Positions 37,111 to 45,950 of a stretch of DNA of 64,000 bases are shown one piece after another. The translations under genes were made by a program, and so were the position numbers. Origin of the DNA: an uncultured Gammaproteobacteria bacterium (GTDB lineage: Bacteria > Pseudomonadota > Gammaproteobacteria > Arenicellales > Poriferihabitantaceae); NCBI GenBank assembly GCA_947259885.1, contig CAMYNW010000003.1, forward strand, positions 62,001 through 126,000, in the 5' to 3' direction. Position 1 is the first letter of the stretch. The number at the start of each line of letters is the position of its first letter. The notes under the pieces were generated by a model. That model made no database searches. It worked only from the letters and a program-made list of their open reading frames with translations, and had not been told where the DNA came from.

Positions 37111-38277
37111 TCATTGGCACATACGGGAAAGGTACCTGGTAAATTGCCATAGATTACGTTCGAGGGGATGGTAGGTGCCTGGAGGCAATAATGGGGACTG
37201 TGTGCCGCGGAACAATGCTTCGACCAGCTCTTTATCCTCGGTGTTGGCTGCATCCATGTAGGACTTTAATTGATCCAACCAGCTTTGGTAAATGTTAGAC
37301 GGCATCTCATCCAACACTTCAGGCGGTACCGCGACCCCCCAGGTCGCATGCATTTGATCAGTTCCTATTGGTTGAACAGAGACATACCAAAGATAATCAG
37401 GCATCAATGTCACCAGGTGGCTTGGGAATACACAAAAATCAACCATCATCCTTCGCCACTCCCCCGTCAGCCTCGTATTGTTTTTATGCGCCGCACCGGG
37501 TCCCGATTCTTCAGGCTGGGCAGCACGATGATAGCAATAATAATCACTGTCTTCTCCGCAGATATAATCTTCTAACGGCTTATTGTGTTGTGCAAAAGTT
37601 TTACCATGCACCATTGGCACATGATAGCTTTCAGTGAAATTTTCTATTAGATTTTTCCAGTTTGCATTCCAGATCATACTTTCCCGCAGTACCGTGCGAT
37701 AACACCCCATGTCGAACTGACCGACAACTTGTTCACAAAGGGGTTCCAGCACCGTAGAGAGGCATGTTGCGGGTTGCTCAGAAAGGGAAACAAAAATAAA
37801 TCCCTCCCAGATCTCCAGAATTAATTTTCTCAAGTGGTATTGAGACGGTTCGAAGCCCAATTTCATTTCCATATGTGGCGCTCGTATTAATTGACCTCTA
37901 CAATCATAGGTCCAGGCGTGATATCGACAGGTAAACCTTCTTGCGGATCCTTTTTGCTTAGGCATCAGACAAGCAAACCGATGAGCACACGCATTAACAA
38001 AAGCACGGATGTCACCATCTTCTTGACGCACTACTAGGATCGGCACCCCGGAAATGTCATGGGTTAAGTAGTCCCCATGGTTGGGGATTTCATCATCTCG
38101 ACCTATGCAGATCCACTCCTGCATAAAAATATTTTGCTGTTCGCGCTCAAGAAACTCCCGTGAATGATTAACTGAAGCGGGTATTGGCTGAGCTTGATCA
38201 AACGGACGCACTGCCGATGCTGCCAGCTTTTTTAGCACCGTCACTAAAGGGGTTGTTGTATTGGGGCTACTTTTCAA
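37111..38277 (-). CDS. Rieske non-heme iron oxygenase, quaternary-amine type
   Basis: 388-residue oxygenase alpha subunit. The 2Fe-2S Rieske centre is C97-A-H99 and C117-R-Y-H120. The mononuclear iron site is E-N-F-T-E-S-Y-H-V-P-M-V-H, with His219 and His224 as ligands. The bridging position is Glu216 instead of the usual Asp. Glu there is a feature of oxygenases acting on quaternary amines, such as carnitine and glycine-betaine monooxygenases. A reductase partner is not adjacent. The substrate is inferred, not proven. Confidence 0.85.
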   Translation of the reverse strand: MKSSPNTTTPLVTVLKKLAASAVRPFDQAQPIPASVNHSREFLEREQQNIFMQEWICIGRDDEIPNHGDYLTHDISGVPILVVRQEDGDIRAFVNACAHRFACLMPKQKGSARRFTCRYHAWTYDCRGQLIRAPHMEMKLGFEPSQYHLRKLILEIWEGFIFVSLSEQPATCLSTVLEPLCEQVVGQFDMGCYRTVLRESMIWNANWKNLIENFTESYHVPMVHGKTFAQHNKPLEDYICGEDSDYYCYHRAAQPEESGPGAAHKNNTRLTGEWRRMMVDFCVFPSHLVTLMPDYLWYVSVQPIGTDQMHATWGVAVPPEVLDEMPSNIYQSWLDQLKSYMDAANTEDKELVEALFRGTQSPLLPPGTYHPLERNLWQFTRYLSRMCQ

Positions 38278-38512
38278 ATTATCGAATCGAGAGGATTAAT
38301 ACGTTTTAATACATTCACTTATCGATAACACTTCCAGCAATATGTAATCCAATAAATTTGGCTCGAGATAGTTTGTTATCGCTGTTTAGTTAGTATTGTA
38401 AGTGATTCGAATGGCATCCGTTACGGTGCGAAATGAATTCATGACTCCCCCAGTCCTGAAACATACTAAGAATTAATCACGACACTCAGATTCCAGGTGC
38501 CCCAGATGACCG

Positions 38513-39094
38513 CTAGATTAATTTGTTCTCACGCATAACACCAGACAGCTTCGACAAACGCTTTTGGCAAGACATCTCTAACAACGCCTGGCGGCTTTCC
38601 ATAGAAAGCGGCAGAAGTTCTGCAAGCCTGCAGCTCAGCCAGTCCGCATTTTCCCAGTCTGGATCAATGGTACGCGCCCAGTCCCGTAATTCTTCACGAG
38701 CACAAAGATCTCTTACAAACTCACGCATAGGTGAGAATTCTTCGGGCAATCCATGAATTTCATTGTCTTTTATGATATTGATTTGAGCACTGATTAACTG
38801 ATCGTCCTGTAAGTGATGCTCAATCACAGAGAAACGTTGATTACCGCGACAGGTAATACCAAGGTTTCCATCGTCAAGTTGATCGAAATCCTCAATACGA
38901 GCCAAAGTCCCAATCTGATGGAATTTTGCTGGCTTTCCTGATTCTCGCTCTTTGGTAATTAGCACCACACCAAACTCCGCACCTTTACGCATGCAATCAC
39001 CGACCATCGTTAAATAACGTGGCTCAAAAATTCGAAGCGGCAACACACCTTGTGGAAACAAGACAGTACTTAATGGAAACAAAGGGACTTGCAT
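38513..39094 (-). CDS. LON N-terminal domain protein
   Basis: 193 residues matching only the substrate-binding N-terminal domain of Lon protease: P-L-F-P-L at the start, P-L-R-I-F-E-P-R-Y and G-V-V-L-I. There is no ATPase or protease part. Such stand-alone proteins are common but uncharacterised. It lies five bases after the methyltransferase gene and closes the selenium/tRNA modification unit. Confidence 0.85.
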   Translation of the reverse strand: MQVPLFPLSTVLFPQGVLPLRIFEPRYLTMVGDCMRKGAEFGVVLITKERESGKPAKFHQIGTLARIEDFDQLDDGNLGITCRGNQRFSVIEHHLQDDQLISAQINIIKDNEIHGLPEEFSPMREFVRDLCAREELRDWARTIDPDWENADWLSCRLAELLPLSMESRQALLEMSCQKRLSKLSGVMRENKLI

Positions 39095-39099
39095 AAAAC

Positions 39100-39756
39100 T
39101 TACTCATCAATTCGAAATTTTTCTGGACTCCGTATCACCATAATCCTGCCGTTTATACCTTCCCGCTTGATATAGCGTGATTTGTGAATTTTTTCGATAC
39201 AGAATCCGTGCTTAACCGCCTCACTACGGACAGCAGTTTCAAGCTCTAGTTCACACCAAGCTGCGCCGTTAACCGAAATCACGCAGTAGCTCTGGGGCCT
39301 GACCGCCTGAATAACATGAATAATATCGGTGATTTTGGGCTCATGAAATGCAAACAATCCAACGCATATTAACGCATCGTATTGGCCTTTGCGGTCTAAC
39401 GGCTGGGTAAAATCATGTTGATATACATCCTGGTAGACCCCTCGATCCACGGAAATTTTTAACATTTCGGAAGAAAAGTCTGTTCCGTCAACTTGGGTAA
39501 AGCCCAGTTTTCCAAGTTCTGCGCCGACCAGACCTGTACCGCAGGCGACGTCTAGAATCCTGGCATTTTTATCTTTAAAAACCTGATTGAAAATTTGCGC
39601 AACATCGATATGCGCAACATAATCCATATCGTTAACAAGATCAGCCTCATAGTTCTTGGCCCATCGGTCATATGTTTTTTGCTTATCACCACCGGAAGTG
39701 TAGAGGCTTGACAGACGCGGGTCTAGGTTACGCTTACTGAACTTTTCAGTTGTCAT
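39100..39756 (-). CDS. Class I SAM-dependent methyltransferase
   Basis: 218 residues with the SAM motif I-L-D-V-A-C-G-T-G-L-V-G and a G-T-D-F-S-S-E-M acidic loop. The Y-D-R-W-A-K-N-Y-E-A-D-L start resembles METTL27/TehB-like methyltransferases. It overlaps the oxidoreductase-SelD gene by 11 bases, so coupling to selenium metabolism is plausible. The substrate, possibly a selenium compound or tRNA, is not known. Confidence 0.8.
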   Translation of the reverse strand: MTTEKFSKRNLDPRLSSLYTSGGDKQKTYDRWAKNYEADLVNDMDYVAHIDVAQIFNQVFKDKNARILDVACGTGLVGAELGKLGFTQVDGTDFSSEMLKISVDRGVYQDVYQHDFTQPLDRKGQYDALICVGLFAFHEPKITDIIHVIQAVRPQSYCVISVNGAAWCELELETAVRSEAVKHGFCIEKIHKSRYIKREGINGRIMVIRSPEKFRIDE

Positions 39757-42001
39757 GGAAAATTTGTATTGGAAATTGGTTGTCGCACGGTTTGATTATG
39801 GTCCCCACCACTGTTGCATCTTGGTGCCCGCCGGCGTGAAGTTGATCTATACAATTCTGCACATTCTCCCCTGGAACCGCTGCAATTAAACCACCGCTGG
39901 TTTGAGGATCGAAAAGCAGCGGATAAGCTGAGGCCTGCTGCACGGATTCAGATTGGATAACAAAGTCCGCAAATCTAAGATTAGCACTATATAGGGAACT
40001 CCTAAATCCCATAACCGAAAGATCCTGCGCGCCGTCGAGAAGTGGCACCTGTTCCAGTATTAATTCGCTGCCAACGCCTGCACGTTGCAAAAGACCATGC
40101 AGGTGACCGATTAAGCCAAAACCCGTGATGTCTGTCATGCAGCTAGCATTATTCTGCCGAAGAATTTTAGCGGCTAAAGCATTACTTACCAGCATTGATC
40201 GTATCGCTCCTTGAACGACCTGGCCGGTGGACCGCGCGCGCATGTCAGCCGCCATGATCACACCAACTCCCAGAGCTTTAGTAATGATAATTTTATCACC
40301 AGGATCAACTTGTTTGGTTACATCGCTTCCGACTTGATGCATATAACCGTTCACCACCATACCCAGGGACAACTCAGCTGCTTCACTAGTATGGCCACCA
40401 GATAACTCACAACCAGCCTGATTTAATTCATAAACAACCCCAGCTAAAATCTGCTCAAGATCACGACTTGTCACTGTGCTATGCATATGCGGTAAACTGG
40501 CAAGTAGCATCGCCGACTGTGGCATAGCCGCGGCCGCATAAAGATCACTCAAGGCGTGAACGGTAGCAATTCTGGAAAAAATCCAGGGATCTTCCAAAAA
40601 ACTTCGAATTTGATCCACTGATTGCGCAATTACCGGGGCCTCTGGCTTAATCATAGCCACATCGTCAAACTTGCTAACGCCTGTTATTTGATCCGGGTGA
40701 TGGAAAATCTCCTGCCGGGATAATATTTTCGATACCAAATCCCAGGGTATTTTCGCTCCGCAACCGCCGCAGCGCATTAAATCTGCATTTGAATCTCCGT
40801 GAAGCTCCACGGCAAACTCCCGTGACAATGTACGCTTTTGAATATCGGGCATCTTTGGCAGTCTATTGAAGCGATGCATAAAACGCAGGTCGATCCAATC
40901 TTTCCACCTCCACACCCACTTTCCCGCTACTGACAATGGCCCTTTGTTACCTATTGCAGTTTTTCCTCCCTTGGACAGCAGGGTCAGGAATTTTTTCTGC
41001 GGTTGGTAGATTCGCAACCGGCGGTTACACACTGCACGCTGCAAATTGTTAAACAGCACCGGCCCCTGACGTACTGCAAACACACCCGCTCTTGGTCTTG
41101 GATGATTAATTTGAAGTGCTACATCCCCGGCGGCAAAAACATTGCAATGTGAAAGTGATTGCAGACTATCATTCACTTCAATGAATCCGTTTTTATCACA
41201 CTGTAGACCAGACTTGGCAGGCCATTCTGGAGCCATTGCCTCGGTGCACCATAAAACTTCATTAAGATGGAGAACCTCATCATTAGCACCACGTATCTGA
41301 CCCGCCTCGACTTCGGTCACATTGAAACCATGATGACATTCAATATTGCGCTGCTCACACACTCTGAGGGCTATATCCTTAACCCGATCCGGATATCCAG
41401 ACAAAACCTGATCTCTGATGATCCAGTGAAACTTGTGGAGCTGCGATTTTCCACCATTTGCAGTGCCGGCTAGCTTATGCTGCATTGCTAACATTATTTC
41501 AAACCCGCCGGCACCTGCGCCCACAATCCCGATATCTAAACCTTGTTCACTTGCAGTCGCATTGGATTCAATTTGCAACCAATGTTCATAAAACCGATGT
41601 ACCGGCTTAACAGGGACACTATGTTCGGCCGCGCCTTTTACATTATCCAGTCGTGGCGCCCCGCCGGTATCAATTGAAAGGATATCGTAGCCAATAGATG
41701 GACGCTGCTCAAACTCAATCTCATTTTTTTCGGGTTCGATGCCGCTTGCTTCGTCTTCGATAAAACGTACCCCAGCCCAGCGGCATAGTCGCGTAAGATC
41801 GATGTGGCTTTGTTCCACGGTATAGTGACCAGCCACCAAACCAGGTAACATGCCGGAGTATGGTGTCAAAGCATCTCGAGAAACCAGTGTAAGCCTTACT
41901 CCTGCAATCGGATTCATTGCCCACTTTCGAATTACGATTACATGTGTGTGACCACCGCCAAGCAGCACCACGTCGCGCACCACCGGACTTTGTAAAATCA
42001 T
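39746..42001 (-). CDS. selD: FAD-dependent oxidoreductase fused to selenide water dikinase
   Basis: 751 residues. The first 390 or so are an NADH-dehydrogenase-like flavoprotein with G-G-G-H-T-H (FAD) and G-A-G-A-G-G-F-E (NAD) motifs and A-A-G-D-V. The rest is SelD, which uses ATP and selenide to make selenophosphate. The SelD catalytic site reads G-G-C-G-A-K: Cys414 holds the position of the essential E. coli Cys17, the second Cys is Ala, and the Lys is kept. Such fusions are known. The product feeds SelU; no selA, selB or selC is seen in this window. It overlaps selU by four bases. Confidence 0.92.
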   Translation of the reverse strand: MILQSPVVRDVVLLGGGHTHVIVIRKWAMNPIAGVRLTLVSRDALTPYSGMLPGLVAGHYTVEQSHIDLTRLCRWAGVRFIEDEASGIEPEKNEIEFEQRPSIGYDILSIDTGGAPRLDNVKGAAEHSVPVKPVHRFYEHWLQIESNATASEQGLDIGIVGAGAGGFEIMLAMQHKLAGTANGGKSQLHKFHWIIRDQVLSGYPDRVKDIALRVCEQRNIECHHGFNVTEVEAGQIRGANDEVLHLNEVLWCTEAMAPEWPAKSGLQCDKNGFIEVNDSLQSLSHCNVFAAGDVALQINHPRPRAGVFAVRQGPVLFNNLQRAVCNRRLRIYQPQKKFLTLLSKGGKTAIGNKGPLSVAGKWVWRWKDWIDLRFMHRFNRLPKMPDIQKRTLSREFAVELHGDSNADLMRCGGCGAKIPWDLVSKILSRQEIFHHPDQITGVSKFDDVAMIKPEAPVIAQSVDQIRSFLEDPWIFSRIATVHALSDLYAAAAMPQSAMLLASLPHMHSTVTSRDLEQILAGVVYELNQAGCELSGGHTSEAAELSLGMVVNGYMHQVGSDVTKQVDPGDKIIITKALGVGVIMAADMRARSTGQVVQGAIRSMLVSNALAAKILRQNNASCMTDITGFGLIGHLHGLLQRAGVGSELILEQVPLLDGAQDLSVMGFRSSLYSANLRFADFVIQSESVQQASAYPLLFDPQTSGGLIAAVPGENVQNCIDQLHAGGHQDATVVGTIIKPCDNQFPIQIFHDN

Positions 42002-43110
42002 GAGAGCATTTCTACACCCTCGTGCTCCAACCAGGCAATCAAATCAGATTGATCTCCCCGGCATAACACCTTCGAGTCACGCTGCGAAAGCTGAAAGTCG
42101 TACATTGGATCGTAGTATTTCTCTAATAAGAACCGTATGAAAGGTTGATACCCCTCGGTCACATGGAATTCTTGGTGCGCGCCTATTGCCTCTTCGAGTA
42201 ATTTACAAGCTTTAATATAACGTTCTTCACCTAGTCGCTTACGAATATTATATAAGCTGGTACGATGACGCTCGGTAAACTGTTTAAGCCCAGCTTCTCC
42301 GGGAAGCTGCTTCTGGATTCTCGCAAGAAGGTCTACCACGTAGTCCTGCATGCCAATCTCGATTCTTCGCTCGATGCCAGCTTCCAACACAAGAGTTGGA
42401 GATTCACACATGGTTTGCCACAGTGATTGGGGCAAACTCAGGCTGCCAACTTGGCGCCCCTCTCCTTCCACAAACACTCGCTCGGCTGGTTTATTGCTGC
42501 TATGCTTTAACATTGTTACCGCCAGGCTGTTTTCAAAATTAATTGTAGTTGGCTGTGGAGTTTCCATAGGACCAAAACTTGAACCACGATGATTGGCCAT
42601 CCCTTCAAGATCGAGGGAACGTTTGATACGATTGAGCAGAAGCGTTTTTCCAGTCCCGGTGCGCCCACTGATGAGCACAAAGCTAGTTTGTCCAACATCG
42701 GTCTCAAAGCGATCAATGAGAAAACGTCGCATTGCCTTATATCCACCCTTAATATAGGGATAATTTACGCCAGCATCGGCCATCCAATCCTGGGTAATGC
42801 GAGATCGTAACCCGCCTCGAAAGCAATAGAGGTGGCCCGCCGGATTATTACGGGCGAAAGCCACCCACGCTTCAGTCCGCTGCTTCTGAAGATTAGTATC
42901 AACCAGCTCCCTGCCTAATGCGATTGCGGCATCCTGCCCAGCTTGTTTATAACGAATTCCGACCAGGTGGCGTTCTTGATCGCTCATCAACGGCAGATTG
43001 ACTGCGTTATTAAAAGCGCCCTTTTCATACTCTATCGGCGCCCGAGTATCGATCAAGGGAACGTCGGTAAGAAAAATCTGCTGATAGTCTTCAGTATAAG
43101 TTCGCTGCAT
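41998..43110 (-). CDS. selU: tRNA 2-selenouridine synthase
   Basis: Replaces sulfur at the wobble 2-thiouridine with selenium, using selenophosphate. The 370 residues start with a rhodanese domain (D-T-R-A-P near the start; catalytic Cys96 in Y-C-F-R-G-G). A P-loop domain with G-R-T-G-T-G-K-T (149-156) follows. The frame is open to a TTG at 43125; the ATG at 43110 gives the E. coli-like start. Followed directly by the SelD fusion gene. Confidence 0.95.
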   Translation of the reverse strand: MQRTYTEDYQQIFLTDVPLIDTRAPIEYEKGAFNNAVNLPLMSDQERHLVGIRYKQAGQDAAIALGRELVDTNLQKQRTEAWVAFARNNPAGHLYCFRGGLRSRITQDWMADAGVNYPYIKGGYKAMRRFLIDRFETDVGQTSFVLISGRTGTGKTLLLNRIKRSLDLEGMANHRGSSFGPMETPQPTTINFENSLAVTMLKHSSNKPAERVFVEGEGRQVGSLSLPQSLWQTMCESPTLVLEAGIERRIEIGMQDYVVDLLARIQKQLPGEAGLKQFTERHRTSLYNIRKRLGEERYIKACKLLEEAIGAHQEFHVTEGYQPFIRFLLEKYYDPMYDFQLSQRDSKVLCRGDQSDLIAWLEHEGVEMLS

Positions 43111-43121
43111 AGTATGTGCAC

Positions 43122-44132
43122 TCAATTATATTGCAGTCCACCCATAGGACGTTTGGCAATCATACAGGCTCGAACAGGCGCTTGGTAACCCTCAACGGTC
43201 TTGTCAGAATTTTCTGGGTCGAGGAAATCTGCAAGAGAATCAAAGGTCATCCAATTCGTTGTTCGTTGTTCATGCGATGTGGTTTTGCTTTTATTCACCA
43301 ATTTGACATTCTCAAATCCACTTTCCCGGAGCATGTTTTCGAGTCGTATTACGGTGGGCAAGCTCCAAACATTGCGCATCTGGGCGTATCGCTCATGGGG
43401 AATCAGTTCCCGGTCCTCCTGACCTTCAATTATCAATGTTTCCAAGACCAGCTCTCCTCCGGGCCGCAAAATTCTGAAGAGCTCTCTAAGATGGTCTATT
43501 GGCTCGCGGCGATGATAATAAATACCCATCGAAAATACCGTGTCAAAACCCGATTGCACGCCCAACATACCAGGTACCACAAGGTCCTCGCTCTTGATAG
43601 GAAGAATAAATGCATTGGGCACATTGACATACCTGGCGATTGCCTCGAACTGTGCCAGAAACAACTGAGTGGGGTCGATACCCATTGCTATCCGGGCTCC
43701 TGCACCGAGCATTCGCCAGAGGTAATAACCATTACCACACCCCACGTCCAGAACTAAGCGCCCGTCGAGAGACGAGATACTATCCTTGATCCGGCTCCAT
43801 TTCATGTCGGAACGCCATTCGCTATTGATCGTAAGGCCAAACAGGTTAAATGGGCCCTTGCGCCACGGATGAAGTAGCATCAAATTTTGTTTTAACTCAG
43901 CAAGCACATCACGCTCGACTTTAGCGTCACTTTGAACCGTGATATGACTGCAATTTAGATCAACTTTATCGACCTGTATATTAGGAAGATCTCGGATAGC
44001 AGTCAGCCATTTGGTCCAATCGCCGTGTGGCTGCTGTACAAATATTTGGTTAACGCGATTGATCCAAATTTCTGTTAGAGAATCCAGACAAGTACCGCAT
44101 AGGGATGCTCTGATTCTGTTGCTATCGATCAT
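43122..44132 (-). CDS. cmoB: tRNA U34 carboxymethyltransferase
   Basis: Turns hydroxyuridine at tRNA position 34 into the carboxymethoxy form using carboxy-SAM. The 336 residues carry M-P-W-R-K-G-P-F-like (L-H-P-W-R-K-G-P-F), L-D-V-G-C-G-N-G-Y-Y-L-W-R-M and G-I-D-P-T-Q-L-F. The frame is open to 44165; the ATG at 44132 (M-I-D) matches the family start. cmoA is not in the window. It leads the five-gene unit that runs through selU. Confidence 0.95.
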   Translation of the reverse strand: MIDSNRIRASLCGTCLDSLTEIWINRVNQIFVQQPHGDWTKWLTAIRDLPNIQVDKVDLNCSHITVQSDAKVERDVLAELKQNLMLLHPWRKGPFNLFGLTINSEWRSDMKWSRIKDSISSLDGRLVLDVGCGNGYYLWRMLGAGARIAMGIDPTQLFLAQFEAIARYVNVPNAFILPIKSEDLVVPGMLGVQSGFDTVFSMGIYYHRREPIDHLRELFRILRPGGELVLETLIIEGQEDRELIPHERYAQMRNVWSLPTVIRLENMLRESGFENVKLVNKSKTTSHEQRTTNWMTFDSLADFLDPENSDKTVEGYQAPVRACMIAKRPMGGLQYN

Positions 44133-44534
44133 AGATAGTTGAGTGCATTTTGGTCTGCGCCGCATTGGTATACTGACAGCTTATCAAGATTGCACGGAGC
44201 AACGAGTAATCAGCGCCTCTATCACCTTCTCGAAAAGTAGATTCTCAGGGTAATCAATGCGACCCCGGGTCGAGCCAGGAATAGTGGTATTTAGATCCGC
44301 GTATCATTCTCCATTATTCCCCTTACTGCACCGCTAAAATAAAACAATATTAAAGCAGTGATACAACTTAGTCGAACATGAAAAGTCCGCTTGCTTTACC
44401 CTGGCACTGAACGGTGAATCATGATCCGAAATTCTTCTGTTGCCGATTCATCACACATAAAATTAAATTTTTTCCGTTGCGGTCGGGAATAAAAGGCGTT
44501 TCTATCAGACAATTGTGTATCCACCCTGGAGTAG
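44133..44534. other. Non-coding interval
   Basis: About 400 bases between cmoB and the methylmalonyl-CoA epimerase gene. I see one short palindrome (44260-44272, arms CGACCC/GGGTCG) and AT-rich stretches. It presumably holds the cmoB promoter and the end of the propionyl-CoA operon. No gene is convincing. Confidence 0.4.
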
Positions 44535-44939
44535 TCAGATCTGTTCAAGCTCGATTAATGCACCAAGAGCATCCTTGGGATGTAAAAACAATACCGGTTT
44601 TCCGTGCGCCCCTATTTTTGGTTTACCATCGCCAAGGATCCGCATACCACCGCTTTTAAGTTTTTCTGCAGCAAGTCCAATATCTACCACCTCATAACAT
44701 AGGTGGTGAATACCTCCGGCCGGATTCTTTTCAAGAAATTTTGAAATGGGGGACTGATCTCCGAGTGGCAATAGAAGCTCTATTTTAATATTTGGAAGAT
44801 TTACAAATACCGTGGTCACGCCATGCTCCGGTAAATCAACAGGATCCGACACGGATGCGCCAAAGATATCTCGATACTGAGCCCTGGCGATCTCCAGATC
44901 GGGCACCACGATTGCTACGTGATTTAGTTTTCCAATCAT
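44535..44939 (-). CDS. mce: Methylmalonyl-CoA epimerase
   Basis: Interconverts the S and R forms of methylmalonyl-CoA so the mutase can act. 134-residue VOC-fold protein with L-N-H-V-A-I-V-V, E-H-G-V-T-T-V-F-V-N and G-G-I-H-H-L-C-Y-E metal-ligand motifs. Last gene of the propionyl-CoA cluster, four bases after meaB. Confidence 0.93.
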   Translation of the reverse strand: MIGKLNHVAIVVPDLEIARAQYRDIFGASVSDPVDLPEHGVTTVFVNLPNIKIELLLPLGDQSPISKFLEKNPAGGIHHLCYEVVDIGLAAEKLKSGGMRILGDGKPKIGAHGKPVLFLHPKDALGALIELEQI

Positions 44940-44943
44940 GATT

Positions 44944-45921
44944 TTAGGAAGCTTTGCGAGACTCTAGAAACTGTTGGGCCAGATGTCGAGCAGCCACAGA
45001 AGGCGCTATTATTTCATCTCTGACTTGCTGTCGCAAATCGTCAAGTTTGGACATGAGTCCTTCCTCCTTAGACAGTTGATCGAGCAGAATATCACCTGTT
45101 TCCCGCCACAGCCAGTCGACCGATTGCTGTTTGCGTCTGGACTGCAATACTCCGCTGTCCATGATCAGTTTCTGATAAGCCATAACTGCCATCCAGACCT
45201 CTTCAATTCCTTGGTTGTGAAGAGCCGAAGCTGGCAACACTGGAACTTGCCATTTTGCCAATCGAGGTTTCAAAAGATTGAGTGCATGCTTTACATCTGC
45301 GATAGAAACTTTCGCCGCGCGTTCCATATCACCATCGGATTTGTTCACCACCACCAAGTCGGCTAGCTCCATAATGCCGCGTTTGATGCCCTGTAGCTCA
45401 TCTCCACCACCCGGCAGCAAAAGCAATAAAAAAATGTCAGTCATTTCTGCAACCAGCGTTTCAGACTGTCCAACGCCCACTGTTTCAACAATTACCAAAT
45501 CATATCCAGCGGCTTCACAGACTAAAATAGCTTCCCGGGTGCGTCGAGCCACTCCACCGAGAGTATTTCCAGAGGGAGATGGGCGAATGTATGCGCAATC
45601 ATGGGTAGACAAGAATGACATCCTGGTTTTGTCACCAAGAATCGAGCCGCCACTCACGCTCGAGCTCGGATCGACAGTCAGTACTGCAAGTTTGTGCCCT
45701 TGTTCTATTAAGTAGCGACCCAGGGAATCAATAAAGGTTGATTTGCCCACTCCCGGGACGCCGGTAATTCCGATTCGAAGGGCTTTACCAGTAAATGGCA
45801 TGATCTGATCGAGGAGAAATTCTGCATCTTTACGATGATCTTCGCGACTGGATTCAAGCAATGTAATCGCTCGTCCAAGACTGCGACGGTCCGCCTGCCT
45901 GAGCTTATCAATATCAATCAA
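44944..45921 (-). CDS. meaB: Methylmalonyl-CoA mutase-associated GTPase
   Basis: G-protein chaperone that loads or protects the B12 cofactor of the mutase. 325 residues with the P-loop [17 protein letters not shown] and [13 protein letters not shown] gives guanine specificity. It sits between epimerase and pccA. Confidence 0.95.
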   Translation of the reverse strand: MIDIDKLRQADRRSLGRAITLLESSREDHRKDAEFLLDQIMPFTGKALRIGITGVPGVGKSTFIDSLGRYLIEQGHKLAVLTVDPSSSVSGGSILGDKTRMSFLSTHDCAYIRPSPSGNTLGGVARRTREAILVCEAAGYDLVIVETVGVGQSETLVAEMTDIFLLLLLPGGGDELQGIKRGIMELADLVVVNKSDGDMERAAKVSIADVKHALNLLKPRLAKWQVPVLPASALHNQGIEEVWMAVMAYQKLIMDSGVLQSRRKQQSVDWLWRETGDILLDQLSKEEGLMSKLDDLRQQVRDEIIAPSVAARHLAQQFLESRKAS

Positions 45922-45950
45922 AGTATGATCTATAGCGGGGGCTTGAAAGG

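Noticed and set aside
39746..42001. The flavoprotein-SelD fusion as a sequencing artefact
   Set aside because: The frame is open throughout, both halves have intact motifs, and such fusions are known in other bacteria.
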